Shown piece by piece: positions 8,994 through 16,561 of a stretch of DNA of 64,000 nt. The notes beneath the pieces are model-generated. The model saw only the letters and a list, made by a program, of their open reading frames with translations. It was not told the DNA's origin and ran no database searches. The DNA is from Sphingobacterium sp. xlx-96. GTDB lineage: Bacteria; Bacteroidota; Bacteroidia; Sphingobacteriales; Sphingobacteriaceae. The translations under genes and the position numbers were made by a program. Numbering within the stretch: the stretch's first letter is position 1; every line of letters starts with the position of its first letter. The DNA is taken from NCBI RefSeq assembly GCF_011007365.1, contig NZ_WFKM01000001.1:434001-498000 (forward strand), written 5' to 3'.

Positions 8994-9519
8994 ATTTCTT
9001 GTCATACTTTTTCATAATGTCCTCTAAGACTGCGGTAGTAAGCTCATGGTCTGTAAGAGTAGGGAACCCTTCCCAGCGAACAATACCTTCTGGATCAATT
9101 AGAATACAATGTGGTATTCCTTTGACTTCAAGTTCTTTTTTAAGTCTGGCCTGTGTGTCTATTGCATTGTAGTAATCTATTTTTATATTCTTTGCATTTT
9201 GAACTTTGGTGGCTGTTTCATCGGATATTCCGATAATGATTAATTTATCACTGTATTTTTTTTGCCATTCATTAAGTTCTGGAATAACTCTTCGACAGGG
9301 ACCACACCAAGTAGCCCAAAAGTCTATGAGTACAAATTTTCCTTTTGTGTCGGGAGTCTCTGAAAGCCATTGTTCAACTTCTAATGTAGGAGCTTTTTCG
9401 TTGATAATGGATTTTGCCCATAGTTTTTTGCCATTATTGCTTTCTTGCCCATAGCTCAGTGTAACTGTCAGGCAGAGTAATAGTGCTGTTGCGATTGTTG
9501 TTGTTAATTTTTTAGACAT
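8992..9519 (-). CDS. TlpA-like thioredoxin-fold protein, exported
   Basis: The start was set at the ATG ending at 9519, giving 175 residues, because this begins a clean signal peptide (MSKKLTTTIATALLLCLTV, then a likely cleavage near SYGQ). The longer frame to 9597 would put 26 polar residues before it. The thioredoxin-like domain has WATWCGPC with Cys72 and Cys75 and a cis-proline near GIPHCILID. It is a likely periplasmic thiol-disulfide oxidoreductase. It is convergent with the tyrosine cluster, divergent from metA, and monocistronic. It is distinct from the lipoprotein thioredoxin at 2601-3158, so the region has two such proteins. Confidence 0.88.
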   Translation of the reverse strand: MSKKLTTTIATALLLCLTVTLSYGQESNNGKKLWAKSIINEKAPTLEVEQWLSETPDTKGKFVLIDFWATWCGPCRRVIPELNEWQKKYSDKLIIIGISDETATKVQNAKNIKIDYYNAIDTQARLKKELEVKGIPHCILIDPEGIVRWEGFPTLTDHELTTAVLEDIMKKYDKK

Positions 9520-9652
9520 AGAATGGTTATCTTTTGCTGTTTTCTTTGTTAACAGGATTAAAGTAGGCAATTTACGATTGTTTTTTTCTTTCTGCAACTG
9601 TCTTAGCTATTTGTACAATGCAATAGATTTTCCTTGGACGGGATTAATTTAC

Positions 9653-9686
9653 TTGGTCGTGGATTTTTAATTCCTGGGTATTTTTG
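9653..9686 (+). promoter_or_regulatory. candidate promoter of metA
   Basis: TATTTTTG at 9679-9686 matches the TAnnTTTG -7 consensus exactly. A TTG at 9653-9655 may be the -33 element, although the 23-base spacing is slightly long. The predicted start is about 41 bases before the metA ATG. Confidence 0.45.
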
Positions 9687-9730
9687 GTACTTTTACTGCT
9701 GAATTTAAGGTGAAATAAGTGTAAATTAGT

Positions 9731-10678
9731 ATGCCTGTCAAGATACCCGATAACCTGCCCGCTATAGAACTTTTAAAAAGCGAAAGTATATTTGTAATGA
9801 GTGATCTCCGTGCCAGTGAGCAGGATATTCGTCCGTTGCGGTTGCTTATTCTTAATCTTATGCCTCTTAAGATCTCCACGGAAACTGATTTTGTCCGATT
9901 ATTGTCCAACAATCCCTTGCAGATAGAAGTTGATTTTTTACGCTTGGAGTCTCATACTTCTAAAAATACGTCTGCTGAACATCTAGAGATGTTTTACAAA
10001 GGTTTTTCTGATGTTTCTGATGATTTTTATGATGGAATGATTATTACGGGTGCTCCCGTGGAGATGCTTCCTTTTGAAGAGGTGACTTATTGGGAGGAGG
10101 TGACACGTATTTTTGATTGGGCTAAAACTCATGTTACTTCAACATTGTATATTTGTTGGGCTTCTCAAGCAGCGCTCTATCATTTTTATGGCGTTGAAAA
10201 GCAACCTTTAGATAAAAAGCTATTCGGTGTTTTTCAGCATACGGCTCTTGATAAAACAAACCCGCTGTTTAGAGGTTTTGATGATGAGTTTTTTATCCCG
10301 CATAGTAGACATACAACTATTTCGCAGTCGGATATGGAGAAAAGTAAGGATGTGGAGGTGTTGTCAATATCTGATGATGCAGGGGTAGCTATCGCAGCTT
10401 CTAGAGGAGGACGAGAATTCTATTTGACAGGACATTCCGAATATGCTCCGTATAACCTACACGAGGAGTATGTACGTGATCGTGATAAGGGATTAGCTAT
10501 TGATATCCCATCAAATTATTATACAGATGATGATCCTACATTACCACCTAAGGTAAGATGGGTAAGTCATGCAAATCTGCTTTTTAACAACTGGTTGAAT
10601 TATTATGTCTATCAAGAGACACCATTTGACTTGAAAAATGTACCACAGCTAGGCGATTTAAGAAATACGAACGGGTAA
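9731..10678 (+). CDS. metA: homoserine O-acyltransferase (MetA family), predicted acetyl-CoA type
   Basis: A 315-residue class-I glutamine-amidotransferase-like acyltransferase that activates homoserine for methionine synthesis. The nucleophile is Cys142 (YICWASQAA), and the active-site His is in FFIPHSRHTT. Residue 111, just after TGAPV, is Glu (TGAPVEMLPFEEV). In this family Glu at 111 goes with acetyl-CoA and Gly (as in E. coli) with succinyl-CoA, and the residue numbering matches the E. coli protein exactly. I therefore predict homoserine O-acetyltransferase in spite of the succinyltransferase name usual for metA. The gene stands alone; a repeated hairpin element follows its stop codon and may be its terminator. 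Confidence 0.93.
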   Translation: MPVKIPDNLPAIELLKSESIFVMSDLRASEQDIRPLRLLILNLMPLKISTETDFVRLLSNNPLQIEVDFLRLESHTSKNTSAEHLEMFYKGFSDVSDDFYDGMIITGAPVEMLPFEEVTYWEEVTRIFDWAKTHVTSTLYICWASQAALYHFYGVEKQPLDKKLFGVFQHTALDKTNPLFRGFDDEFFIPHSRHTTISQSDMEKSKDVEVLSISDDAGVAIAASRGGREFYLTGHSEYAPYNLHEEYVRDRDKGLAIDIPSNYYTDDDPTLPPKVRWVSHANLLFNNWLNYYVYQETPFDLKNVPQLGDLRNTNG

Positions 10679-10708
10679 AATACAATGTGGGTAATATATG
10701 AGGGTAAG

Positions 10709-10786
10709 AAAAACGCCTGGAGCGGGGAGCAACAGGCGTTTCTAACTAACCAATTATTAACCTAAATTATGAAATTACAGGTATAA
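10709..10786 (+). repeat. hairpin + TAACTAACCAATT element, copy A
   Basis: The hairpin has arms AACGCCTG at 10712-10719 and CAGGCGTT at 10733-10740, with an imperfect inner helix and the loop GGGGA. A tail beginning CTAACTAACCAATTATT follows and ends in an ATG with a five-codon reading frame (MKLQV, stop at 10784-10786). Copy B at 14178-14255 is nearly identical through this tail, and copy C at 47526-47570 shares the hairpin plus TTAACTAACCAATT. It lies 31 bases after metA, so one function may be to end that transcript. Confidence 0.7.
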
Positions 10787-10935
10787 CGTTATTTTGTAGT
10801 CTTTAGTATGTGAGAGATCAGTTTTCCTGTATTGTACTGGTTTTGTTACAATAACCAGGTTATACAGCAGAATTAGGTCATTTAATTTTCGGTTTTATGT
10901 AAGATAGATTACTTGTGCTACGTTATTTTGTGGTC
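10786..10935 (+). promoter_or_regulatory. gap with direct repeats and overlapping inverted repeats before the two-component operon
   Basis: This non-coding stretch has two near-identical 16-mers, ACGTTATTTTGTAGTC at 10786-10801 and ACGTTATTTTGTGGTC at 10920-10935. Between them lie two interlocking inverted repeats, TATTGTA/TACAATA (10830-10853) and CTGGTT/AACCAG (10837-10858). LytTR regulators bind direct repeats, but the spacing here is far longer than usual, so a link to the adjacent LytTR gene is only a suggestion. Confidence 0.4.
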
Positions 10936-11037
10936 AACAATTGGGGGTTAGGGATACTTCTCAATGTATCCTGATTTTACGTGATTTTATGATAAAATCT
11001 GTACTTTCGTGAATCACTAATTGAACTCAATAGACTA

Positions 11038-12081
11038 ATGATGAGATGTAAGCACATGGATTACCCCTTTGGCTTGTGGATAAAGCAAAGTTTTGTCTTT
11101 GCGCTGACAGCAACTTTACTGATAGCTTTGGCCTCTTTTACGGGAGGTTTTATGAGTACGCGTAGTGTTATTCAAATTTTCATTACGTTTTTAGTTATCT
11201 TAATTGTTGCGTTAGATAATATCTGTATTCATATCTATTTTAAGGTAGAAGACCCCGTCAAGTCCCCCCTATATGTCAAGGTGATAAGTTTTGGTAGTGC
11301 AATTGGGATCATCTGGCTTTTTCATGGTGTAGAACTCTTTTTTGATATTGCTGATGATCGGTTGCGCGGTATTTTAGTTCAGAGTCCGTTACGTAGTTTT
11401 ACATTTATTAGTGTGCAAGGTAGCTTGTTAAATGTTGTTGTTCTACTGTGGCTTTATTTCTTGATGTCTGAGCATGCAAAAGTACATCATAAGCTGGAAC
11501 GTTCTCGTTTAGAGCGTTCTAGAGAAGAGGCTATAAACCTAATGATGCGGCAACAGATACAGCCTCATTTCTTATTTAATGCGTTGGCGACTTTAAAAAC
11601 ACTGATTGTAAAGGATCCCGGCATGGCGCAAAATTATCTGCTGCAACTTTCTGATTTCTTGCGAATTACTATTGCTTCTGTTAAAGATGGTGAGCTGGCA
11701 AGTATAGATCAGGAAATTAAGCTTTGTGAAGATTATTTGAATATGCAGAAAATCCGGTTTGGGGAAGCTTTGCATTATCAAGTCGATGTTTCAACTGATG
11801 TAAGAGCGAAGCAATTACCTATATTCTCTATCCAACCATTGGTAGATAATGTATTAAAACATAACTCATTTACCGTTCAGAACCCGGTCCGGATACGCGT
11901 TGACGAAAGAGATGGCTGGATTGTGGTCCGTAATAATAAAAATATTCAGTATCAAAAAGTGGAATCAAATGGTAGCGGACTTCGGAATCTTGTAGAACGG
12001 TATAAATATTTGTTTGTACAAGGTGTCGAAATTGATGAATCGAATGATTTTTTTGAAGTGCGTATTAGGATTCTGTCATGA
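11038..12081 (+). CDS. LytS/YehU-type sensor histidine kinase
   Basis: A 347-residue membrane sensor kinase. About four hydrophobic segments occupy residues 14-145, with no large extracytoplasmic domain. A short coiled linker follows, then the His_kinase domain with RQQIQPHFLFNALATLK, where His177 is the likely phosphorylation site. The ATPase region has QPLVDNVLKHN and a G-box near GSGLRNLVERY. Its stop codon overlaps the start of the response regulator gene by four bases (ATGA), so translation is coupled and the two form a pair. A second possible start lies six codons in (11056). The signal sensed is unknown. Confidence 0.9.
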   Translation: MMRCKHMDYPFGLWIKQSFVFALTATLLIALASFTGGFMSTRSVIQIFITFLVILIVALDNICIHIYFKVEDPVKSPLYVKVISFGSAIGIIWLFHGVELFFDIADDRLRGILVQSPLRSFTFISVQGSLLNVVVLLWLYFLMSEHAKVHHKLERSRLERSREEAINLMMRQQIQPHFLFNALATLKTLIVKDPGMAQNYLLQLSDFLRITIASVKDGELASIDQEIKLCEDYLNMQKIRFGEALHYQVDVSTDVRAKQLPIFSIQPLVDNVLKHNSFTVQNPVRIRVDERDGWIVVRNNKNIQYQKVESNGSGLRNLVERYKYLFVQGVEIDESNDFFEVRIRILS

Positions 12082-12860
12082 GGATAGTTATAGTAGAAGA
12101 TGAGATTTTGGCAGCCGAAGACTTGACCCAGACGTTACTGCAAGTGTTGCCCCAATCAGAAATCGTAAAGCATGTTCAATCGGTTGAAGAAGGATTGGTA
12201 TTCTTTGGAAGCGATCCTAAGATTGATTTGATTTTTTCGGATATACAACTGGGGGATGGTCTCAGTTTTCAGATCTTTCAAGAGATCAATATCACTGCGC
12301 CTATTGTTTTCTGTACGGCTTATGATAATTATTTGCTGGAAGCGTTTAAAACAAACGGAATTGATTATATCGTAAAACCTATATCAAATTCTGCAGTTGA
12401 ACAAACAATACAAAAATACTTTGGATTACAACGGCAACTAACCCAGGTGGTATCCACTATGCGTATCGGGACAGAAGGTGTGTACAGTGCCTTACTAGGG
12501 CAGATGCAAACTAATAATAATGCCTTAATCGTATATCATCATGACCGTATAATACCCTTGTCTTCAGGAGAGATAGCCTTATGTTACATCGAATATGAGA
12601 ATGTATTTGTTAAGACTTTTGAGGCCAAAGAATATACGGTAAATAAAAGCTTAGATGATCTGGAAAAGCTATTGGGGAATGTTTTTTTTCGAGCCAATAG
12701 ACAAAATCTGGTCAATCGAAAAGCACTACGACATGCCAGTTATACCTTAACTAGAAAGTTGTCCTTGGAGCTTTGTATGGCGCATGAAGCTAAAGTATAT
12801 GTCAGTAGAGAAAAAGCGTCCACTTTTCTTCGGTGGTTGGAAGCAAAGGATATCATATAA
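12078..12860 (+). CDS. LytTR-family response regulator
   Basis: A 260-residue regulator. The N-terminal receiver domain has acidic residues at positions 8-9 (IVEDE), the phospho-acceptor Asp55 (LIFSDIQLGDG) and the conserved lysine in IDYIVKPIS. A LytTR DNA-binding domain fills about residues 150-258 (CYIEYENVFVKTF, then FFRANRQNLVNRKALRH). It overlaps the kinase gene by four bases. In this class phosphorylation promotes binding to paired direct repeats. Possible targets include its own promoter region, where direct repeats are present, but this is not shown. Confidence 0.92.
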   Translation: MRIVIVEDEILAAEDLTQTLLQVLPQSEIVKHVQSVEEGLVFFGSDPKIDLIFSDIQLGDGLSFQIFQEINITAPIVFCTAYDNYLLEAFKTNGIDYIVKPISNSAVEQTIQKYFGLQRQLTQVVSTMRIGTEGVYSALLGQMQTNNNALIVYHHDRIIPLSSGEIALCYIEYENVFVKTFEAKEYTVNKSLDDLEKLLGNVFFRANRQNLVNRKALRHASYTLTRKLSLELCMAHEAKVYVSREKASTFLRWLEAKDII

Positions 12861-12984
12861 CATATGTAGTTACGGTTCGCCCTTTATTTTGTCCGTTTGA
12901 GCTTGAAACTGGTTAGATAGGTCAGATAAATTCATGATTTTTGATTTACTACTATTTAAAAGAAGTATGATAACGGTAATGGCT

Positions 12985-13245
12985 ATGTATAACTTTGTAA
13001 GTATTTTCAAAACAAATATTCAAACGCTGACTGATAAACTTATTATTTTAGAGGGGTTAAGAACTTTAAAAATGCCGATAGTGGTAAGTTTAGATCTTGA
13101 AGATGAAGATCGTATATTGCGTGTCGAGTCTCCCGAGCATATCGTAAGTCAGGTTTTAAAAAAAGTGCATGAATATGATTTTAAATGTGAGGAACTAGAT
13201 AGTTTCGTAAGTGGTGTCCCGTTAAGGGGTGCTGTACTATCTTAA
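12985..13245 (+). CDS. small conserved protein of unknown function
   Basis: The frame is open from 12934 (103 residues), but the likely start is the ATG at 12985 or the one at 12979. From there the sequence MYNFVSIFKTNIQT begins a compact 86-residue protein resembling small cytosolic Bacteroidetes proteins with a DLEDxDxILRVE core and a C-terminal CEEL. The central segment VSLDLEDEDRILRVESP and the CEELDS end are visible here. The ferredoxin-like alternation of strands and helices is my impression, not a computed result. It follows the LytTR gene after 124 bases and may be transcribed with it. The function is unknown. Confidence 0.6.
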   Translation: MYNFVSIFKTNIQTLTDKLIILEGLRTLKMPIVVSLDLEDEDRILRVESPEHIVSQVLKKVHEYDFKCEELDSFVSGVPLRGAVLS

Positions 13246-13328
13246 GATCTATATGATCCCATGGATATTATAGATCCCGGACGAGTGGAAATGTGATCGG
13301 CCCACTTGTCCAGGAATATAGAAGTTAG

Positions 13329-13787
13329 TTATTCGAAATGATATAGAAACACAACATCGCCAACATATGCCGGTTTCGGATTGTCTTTGATGATTAATGT
13401 TGCTTCGATTGAAGCTTTAACGGTACCTCTCAGGTTAAGTATCGATTTAACTTTTGCTTGCAGTTGTACTTCGTTATCTACTAATACAGCCTGTCCAAAT
13501 TTTAAATTTTCAATACCATAATTGATTTCCATCTTTAGATTTCTGACGTCTGCAATCTGTTTCCATAAGTAGGGGATTAAAGAAAGCGTAAGATACCCAT
13601 GTGCTATAGTCGACTTGAAAGGGCTATCTGTTTTTGCCTTTTCTTGATCGATATGAATCCATTGATGATCTAAAGTGGCATCTGCAAATCTGTTGATCTG
13701 TTCCTGATCGATTTTGTGCCAATCGGAAGAGCCCAGTTGTTTCCCTTCATAGGACTTGTACTCTTCATAATTGTTAATTATTACCAT
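13329..13787 (-). CDS. MaoC-like (R)-specific enoyl-CoA hydratase family protein
   Basis: A 152-residue hot-dog-fold protein of the MaoC dehydratase family. The hydratase motif region is well kept: FADATLDHQWIHID (Asp and His), followed by TIAHGYLTLSLIPYLW. These proteins hydrate trans-2-enoyl-CoA or act as dehydratases in fatty-acid or polyketide-like metabolism. It is monocistronic and leftward, with no fatty-acid genes nearby, so the physiological substrate is not indicated. The start at 13787 is the first ATG and aligns with the usual N-terminus of the family. Confidence 0.88.
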   Translation of the reverse strand: MVIINNYEEYKSYEGKQLGSSDWHKIDQEQINRFADATLDHQWIHIDQEKAKTDSPFKSTIAHGYLTLSLIPYLWKQIADVRNLKMEINYGIENLKFGQAVLVDNEVQLQAKVKSILNLRGTVKASIEATLIIKDNPKPAYVGDVVFLYHFE

Positions 13788-13927
13788 TTTAAGAAAGTTG
13801 TGTTTAATACTTAAATGTAAATATTTTGGATGTAAGTTAGTAAAACTTTTCTTAGCTGACGTTAATTCTTTTTATTTAAAACAGATGGCTATTGAATGGT
13901 TTGATTTTGTTGTAATTGTGGAAATGC

Positions 13928-13957
13928 GAAAGGGTTTAGACTTCTCTAAACCCTTTC
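13928..13957. other. perfect 13-bp stem-loop in intergenic DNA
   Basis: GAAAGGGTTTAGA at 13928-13940 and its exact complement at 13945-13957 enclose the loop CTTC. A pyrimidine-rich stretch follows on the + strand but there is no immediate T-run. No gene ends nearby on the + strand, so it could end an unannotated small RNA or be a cruciform or protein site. Confidence 0.5.
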
Positions 13958-14177
13958 TGGCCTTTTGTATGCGTACCTTTTTTTTCTGTTTCTTTGTTTC
14001 TTTTTTCGCTTAGACCAATTGTCCAAACTTTGCAGATACAATCAAAAAGCGTTTATCTAAAAAAGCGCTAATAAAGTAGCTCTTCAAAATTGTTGCTCTT
14101 TTTGATATAATAACGACTATAGTTCAATAATATTGTGTGTCTTGTAAAAAAAAATCTGGAAGCCTACTAAATTCAAA

Positions 14178-14255
14178 AAAAACGCCTGTAGCGGGGAGCT
14201 ACAGGCGTTATTAACTAACCAATTATTAACCTAAATTATGAATGCTCAAAGATAA
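14178..14255 (+). repeat. hairpin + TAACTAACCAATT element, copy B
   Basis: A perfect 12-bp stem, AACGCCTGTAGC at 14181-14192 and GCTACAGGCGTT at 14198-14209, has the loop GGGGA. The tail TTAACTAACCAATTATT follows, then an ATG at 14238 opening a five-codon frame (MNAQR, stop at 14253-14255). It matches copy A at 10709-10786 almost base for base through the tail. No + strand gene lies just upstream, which argues against a simple terminator role for this copy. The rest of the 13,788-14,379 gap shows only AT-rich DNA and the separate stem-loop at 13928-13957. Confidence 0.7.
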
Positions 14256-14379
14256 GATGTAGATTTTAGATTAAGTGTTAAAAAATTGTTAATTTTTATT
14301 TGGTGTCAGTGTTATTACGTGATATTTTATTTGGACATTATGTGTTTTTTTAAAATTATATAGTTTTTTTCTTTATTTT

Positions 14380-14781
14380 TTAACCTTTTACTCCGCTAAA
14401 TATACTGGCTATGATAACACCTAGAACAATTAAAGTAATAACAACGTACATGATGTCTTTCTCGATAACAAACCCAAAAAGAGAGCCTATCACTCGTAGG
14501 ATAGGGGTGCATATAAGAAGCAGTACACCGAATTGGATGATCTGAGGTATCCTGAACTGAAATGCACCAACGATAATTTCAGTTATCGTTGTATTTGAAG
14601 TAGATTCTCCTACAAATTCTTTATAATTTGGTATAGGTTCCTGTCCATGTATCATCAAATATAGTATACCACCTACGATCAGCGTAACGGAGGCGAAGGT
14701 AACACCAATACGCAAGATCTGTCCTACTAAGATCGAGATATCCTTATCGTTCCAGTAATACTTTGAGAAGACTTGTTTCAT
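14380..14781 (-). CDS. DUF1634 family membrane protein
   Basis: A 133-residue protein with three hydrophobic segments, at about 20-45, 73-92 and 105-130, and the DUF1634-like start NDKDISILVGQILRIGV. Genes of this family commonly sit beside TauE/SafE exporters, and here it follows one after only 2 bases, so they should be one operon and possibly one complex. Its molecular role is undescribed. Confidence 0.82.
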   Translation of the reverse strand: MKQVFSKYYWNDKDISILVGQILRIGVTFASVTLIVGGILYLMIHGQEPIPNYKEFVGESTSNTTITEIIVGAFQFRIPQIIQFGVLLLICTPILRVIGSLFGFVIEKDIMYVVITLIVLGVIIASIFSGVKG

Positions 14782-14783
14782 AG

Positions 14784-15617
14784 TTAAAATTTATGTTGTA
14801 AGCCGTTAAAAATCATCTGGAATGCAACCAATGTAATTGCTATGGCAAATATCAAGCGTAATGTTCTTGGGTTCATCTTTTTCAACAGCTTTGACCCTGT
14901 GATAGCCCCACAGAGAACGCCTAGAATGACTGGAAAAGCAATTCCTGGCTCCATGTACCCGCGTTGTAAATAGACTACAGCTGATGCAGCAGCCGTGACA
15001 CCTATCATAAAATTGCTTGTGGTTGTACTCACTTTAAAGGGGATTTTCATCATGCTGTCCATGGCTAATACTTTTAAAGAACCAGAACCTATGCCTAAAA
15101 GACCCGAAAGAATTCCTGCTATCCCCATCAACGAAAAGCCGCCGGCCACATTGGTCAGTTTATAGGGGATCTTTTGACTGTCTACTGGATAGCTATTATT
15201 AAGTTTGAGTTTTTCGGCAAGCATGGAACCTCCTTCATGAGCATATTCATTTTTTTTACGCAGTGTCATTACGGCAGAAAAAATGAGTACAATACCAAAG
15301 ATAATTGCAATGGTGTTGGTTGGCATATAGATGGCAATCATAGCACCGACCACAGCACCGATGGTGGTCGCTATTTCTAAAAACATGCCTAATCTTATAT
15401 TTGTAATTCCCTCTTTTACATAGGTCGTTGCTGCTCCTGAGGAAGTGGCGATCGAGGCTAGTAATGCTGCACCGATTGCATAACGGATGTCTACATGAAA
15501 TAAAAGCGTTAACAAAGGAATGACAACGACACCGCCTCCCAAGCCTGTCAATGAACCTAAAAGACCAGCTATAAACGTGCCTAGGAAAAGAATGAGGGTA
15601 AAAGTCAGAATGGTCAT
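14784..15617 (-). CDS. TauE/SafE (TSUP) family anion transporter
   Basis: A 277-residue inner-membrane protein with about eight transmembrane segments and two halves carrying glycine-rich repeats (GSLTGLGGGVVVIPLL in the first, GILSGLLGIGSGSLKV in the second). This is typical of the sulfite/sulfoacetate exporter family, and the length matches. Members move small sulfur-containing or organic anions across the inner membrane. The downstream DUF1634 gene is 2 bases away. No sulfur-metabolism genes lie close by, so the substrate is open. Confidence 0.9.
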   Translation of the reverse strand: MTILTFTLILFLGTFIAGLLGSLTGLGGGVVVIPLLTLLFHVDIRYAIGAALLASIATSSGAATTYVKEGITNIRLGMFLEIATTIGAVVGAMIAIYMPTNTIAIIFGIVLIFSAVMTLRKKNEYAHEGGSMLAEKLKLNNSYPVDSQKIPYKLTNVAGGFSLMGIAGILSGLLGIGSGSLKVLAMDSMMKIPFKVSTTTSNFMIGVTAAASAVVYLQRGYMEPGIAFPVILGVLCGAITGSKLLKKMNPRTLRLIFAIAITLVAFQMIFNGLQHKF

Positions 15618-15777
15618 TTATCAAGTTTTTAAAAGCAGTAAACTTAGGAGGTTTTTATTGCTTTTAAAATAGTATTAATCGAATAAATACAATTGTTACA
15701 TCAGATTAGTGATGACCTCTTCGTAACAAACTCCACTACTTATAATAATACAATATAGTGGAGTTCTGGTATGGAGG

Positions 15778-16218
15778 CTAACTCGTTTTTAGTACGTTTC
15801 TATACGAATACTTTGGATAAACGTGTCGTTTGGCAAAACGCGCAGGGGAATCGGCGTTTACCAACTTGATATACTCGTTCCTTGGTACGTTAAAATATTC
15901 ATATTGACTTCCATCAAGAAATGTAAGTGTCAAAATTTGACCCTTCCAATCAAAGTCAGAGATAGATGAATCTGTTATTGTGCGCTGATAAACAGGTCGT
16001 TGATTTTCTAAGGTTTCAGGACAGATACTTACTAAAAAATGATAGGCTTCGATCATTTCTTTGCTTTTTTCTTCTGCTGCTAAAAGGCCTTCCTGATCGT
16101 TGGCAAATCTATCCGGATGACACTCCTTCATAATTTGGCGATAGCGCGACTTCAATGTACTGAGATCAACTTTGCTATCTACATCTAACAGTCTTCTGTA
16201 GTCCGCTATTTTTTTCAT
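15778..16218 (-). CDS. J-domain protein with C-terminal KTSC domain
   Basis: A 146-residue two-domain protein. Residues 5-60 form a DnaJ-like J domain with the HPD tripeptide at 34-36 (KECHPDRFAN), which would stimulate a DnaK ATPase. Residues about 85-140 match a KTSC domain (ILTLTFLDGSQYEYFNVP, then ADSPARFAKRHVYPKY), a small domain otherwise found with lysyl-tRNA synthetase or alone in phages and bacteria. It lacks the Gly/Phe and zinc regions of true DnaJ. It is monocistronic with its own promoter directly before the start codon. The function of the KTSC part is unknown. Confidence 0.82.
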   Translation of the reverse strand: MKKIADYRRLLDVDSKVDLSTLKSRYRQIMKECHPDRFANDQEGLLAAEEKSKEMIEAYHFLVSICPETLENQRPVYQRTITDSSISDFDWKGQILTLTFLDGSQYEYFNVPRNEYIKLVNADSPARFAKRHVYPKYSYRNVLKTS

Positions 16219-16222
16219 GGCG

Positions 16223-16230
16223 CAAAGGTA
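16223..16230 (-). promoter_or_regulatory. -7 box (TACCTTTG) next to the J-domain/KTSC start codon
   Basis: The minus strand reads TACCTTTG, a full match to TAnnTTTG, ending 4 bases before the ATG at 16218. If used, transcription would start at about 16219, giving an almost leaderless mRNA. No good -33 element was seen. Confidence 0.5.
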
Positions 16231-16388
16231 GTTAATCTACGGTAGTAATTGCATGTTTTCTACAAAATACATTTAAATTACATCCGGAATATCATTTTAA
16301 TAGTTAAGACCTAGGGACTATCAGTAAGAAATAAACAAGCCAATACACGTTTTTCTTAGATTCATAATGCTCCGTCGCATTGCATCCG

Positions 16389-16500
16389 ACCAATGCAGAT
16401 TGGTAGACTATGCCGTCACCTCCCGACCGATATGGAGGGAGGTAGAAACTACATATTAATCCTGTACTGTTCATAGACCTCTCCACAAGGTCGAGGTGAC
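16389..16500. other. gap segment rich in alternative pairings
   Basis: Between the J-domain gene and ddh (16231-16561) there is no convincing gene. The + strand has a hairpin ACCAAT-GCAG-ATTGGT (16389-16404) that excludes an alternative GCATTG/CAATGC pairing. It also has GTCACCTC at 16415-16422, able to pair with GAGGTGAC at 16493-16500, overlapping ACCTCCC at 16418-16424, which pairs with GGGAGGT at 16437-16443. Mutually exclusive helices can mean a regulatory RNA, but could also be chance or a decayed element. The 60-codon frame on the minus strand here has no recognisable content. Confidence 0.35.
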
Positions 16501-16561
16501 GTTTACTTTGCTGTCCTTAAAACTCCATGGTGTTTGTTAAAAATCTAACCTCTCGAAATGA

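Noticed and set aside
9520..9597. 26-codon N-terminal extension of the second TlpA-like gene
   Set aside because: The internal ATG gives a normal signal peptide; the extension would place polar residues before it.
13771..14013. 80-codon open frame on the + strand overlapping the MaoC start
   Set aside because: It overlaps the start and promoter of the MaoC gene and runs through the perfect stem-loop at 13928; its composition (many Phe and Cys) is not protein-like.
15256..15624. 122-codon frame within the TauE/SafE gene
   Set aside because: It is in another frame of a clearly real membrane-protein gene; the His/Arg/Cys-rich translation is the usual shadow.
16304..16486. 60-codon frame on the minus strand between ddh and the J-domain gene
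   Set aside because: No recognisable content and it coincides with the strongly paired RNA-like segment, which explains the sequence better.
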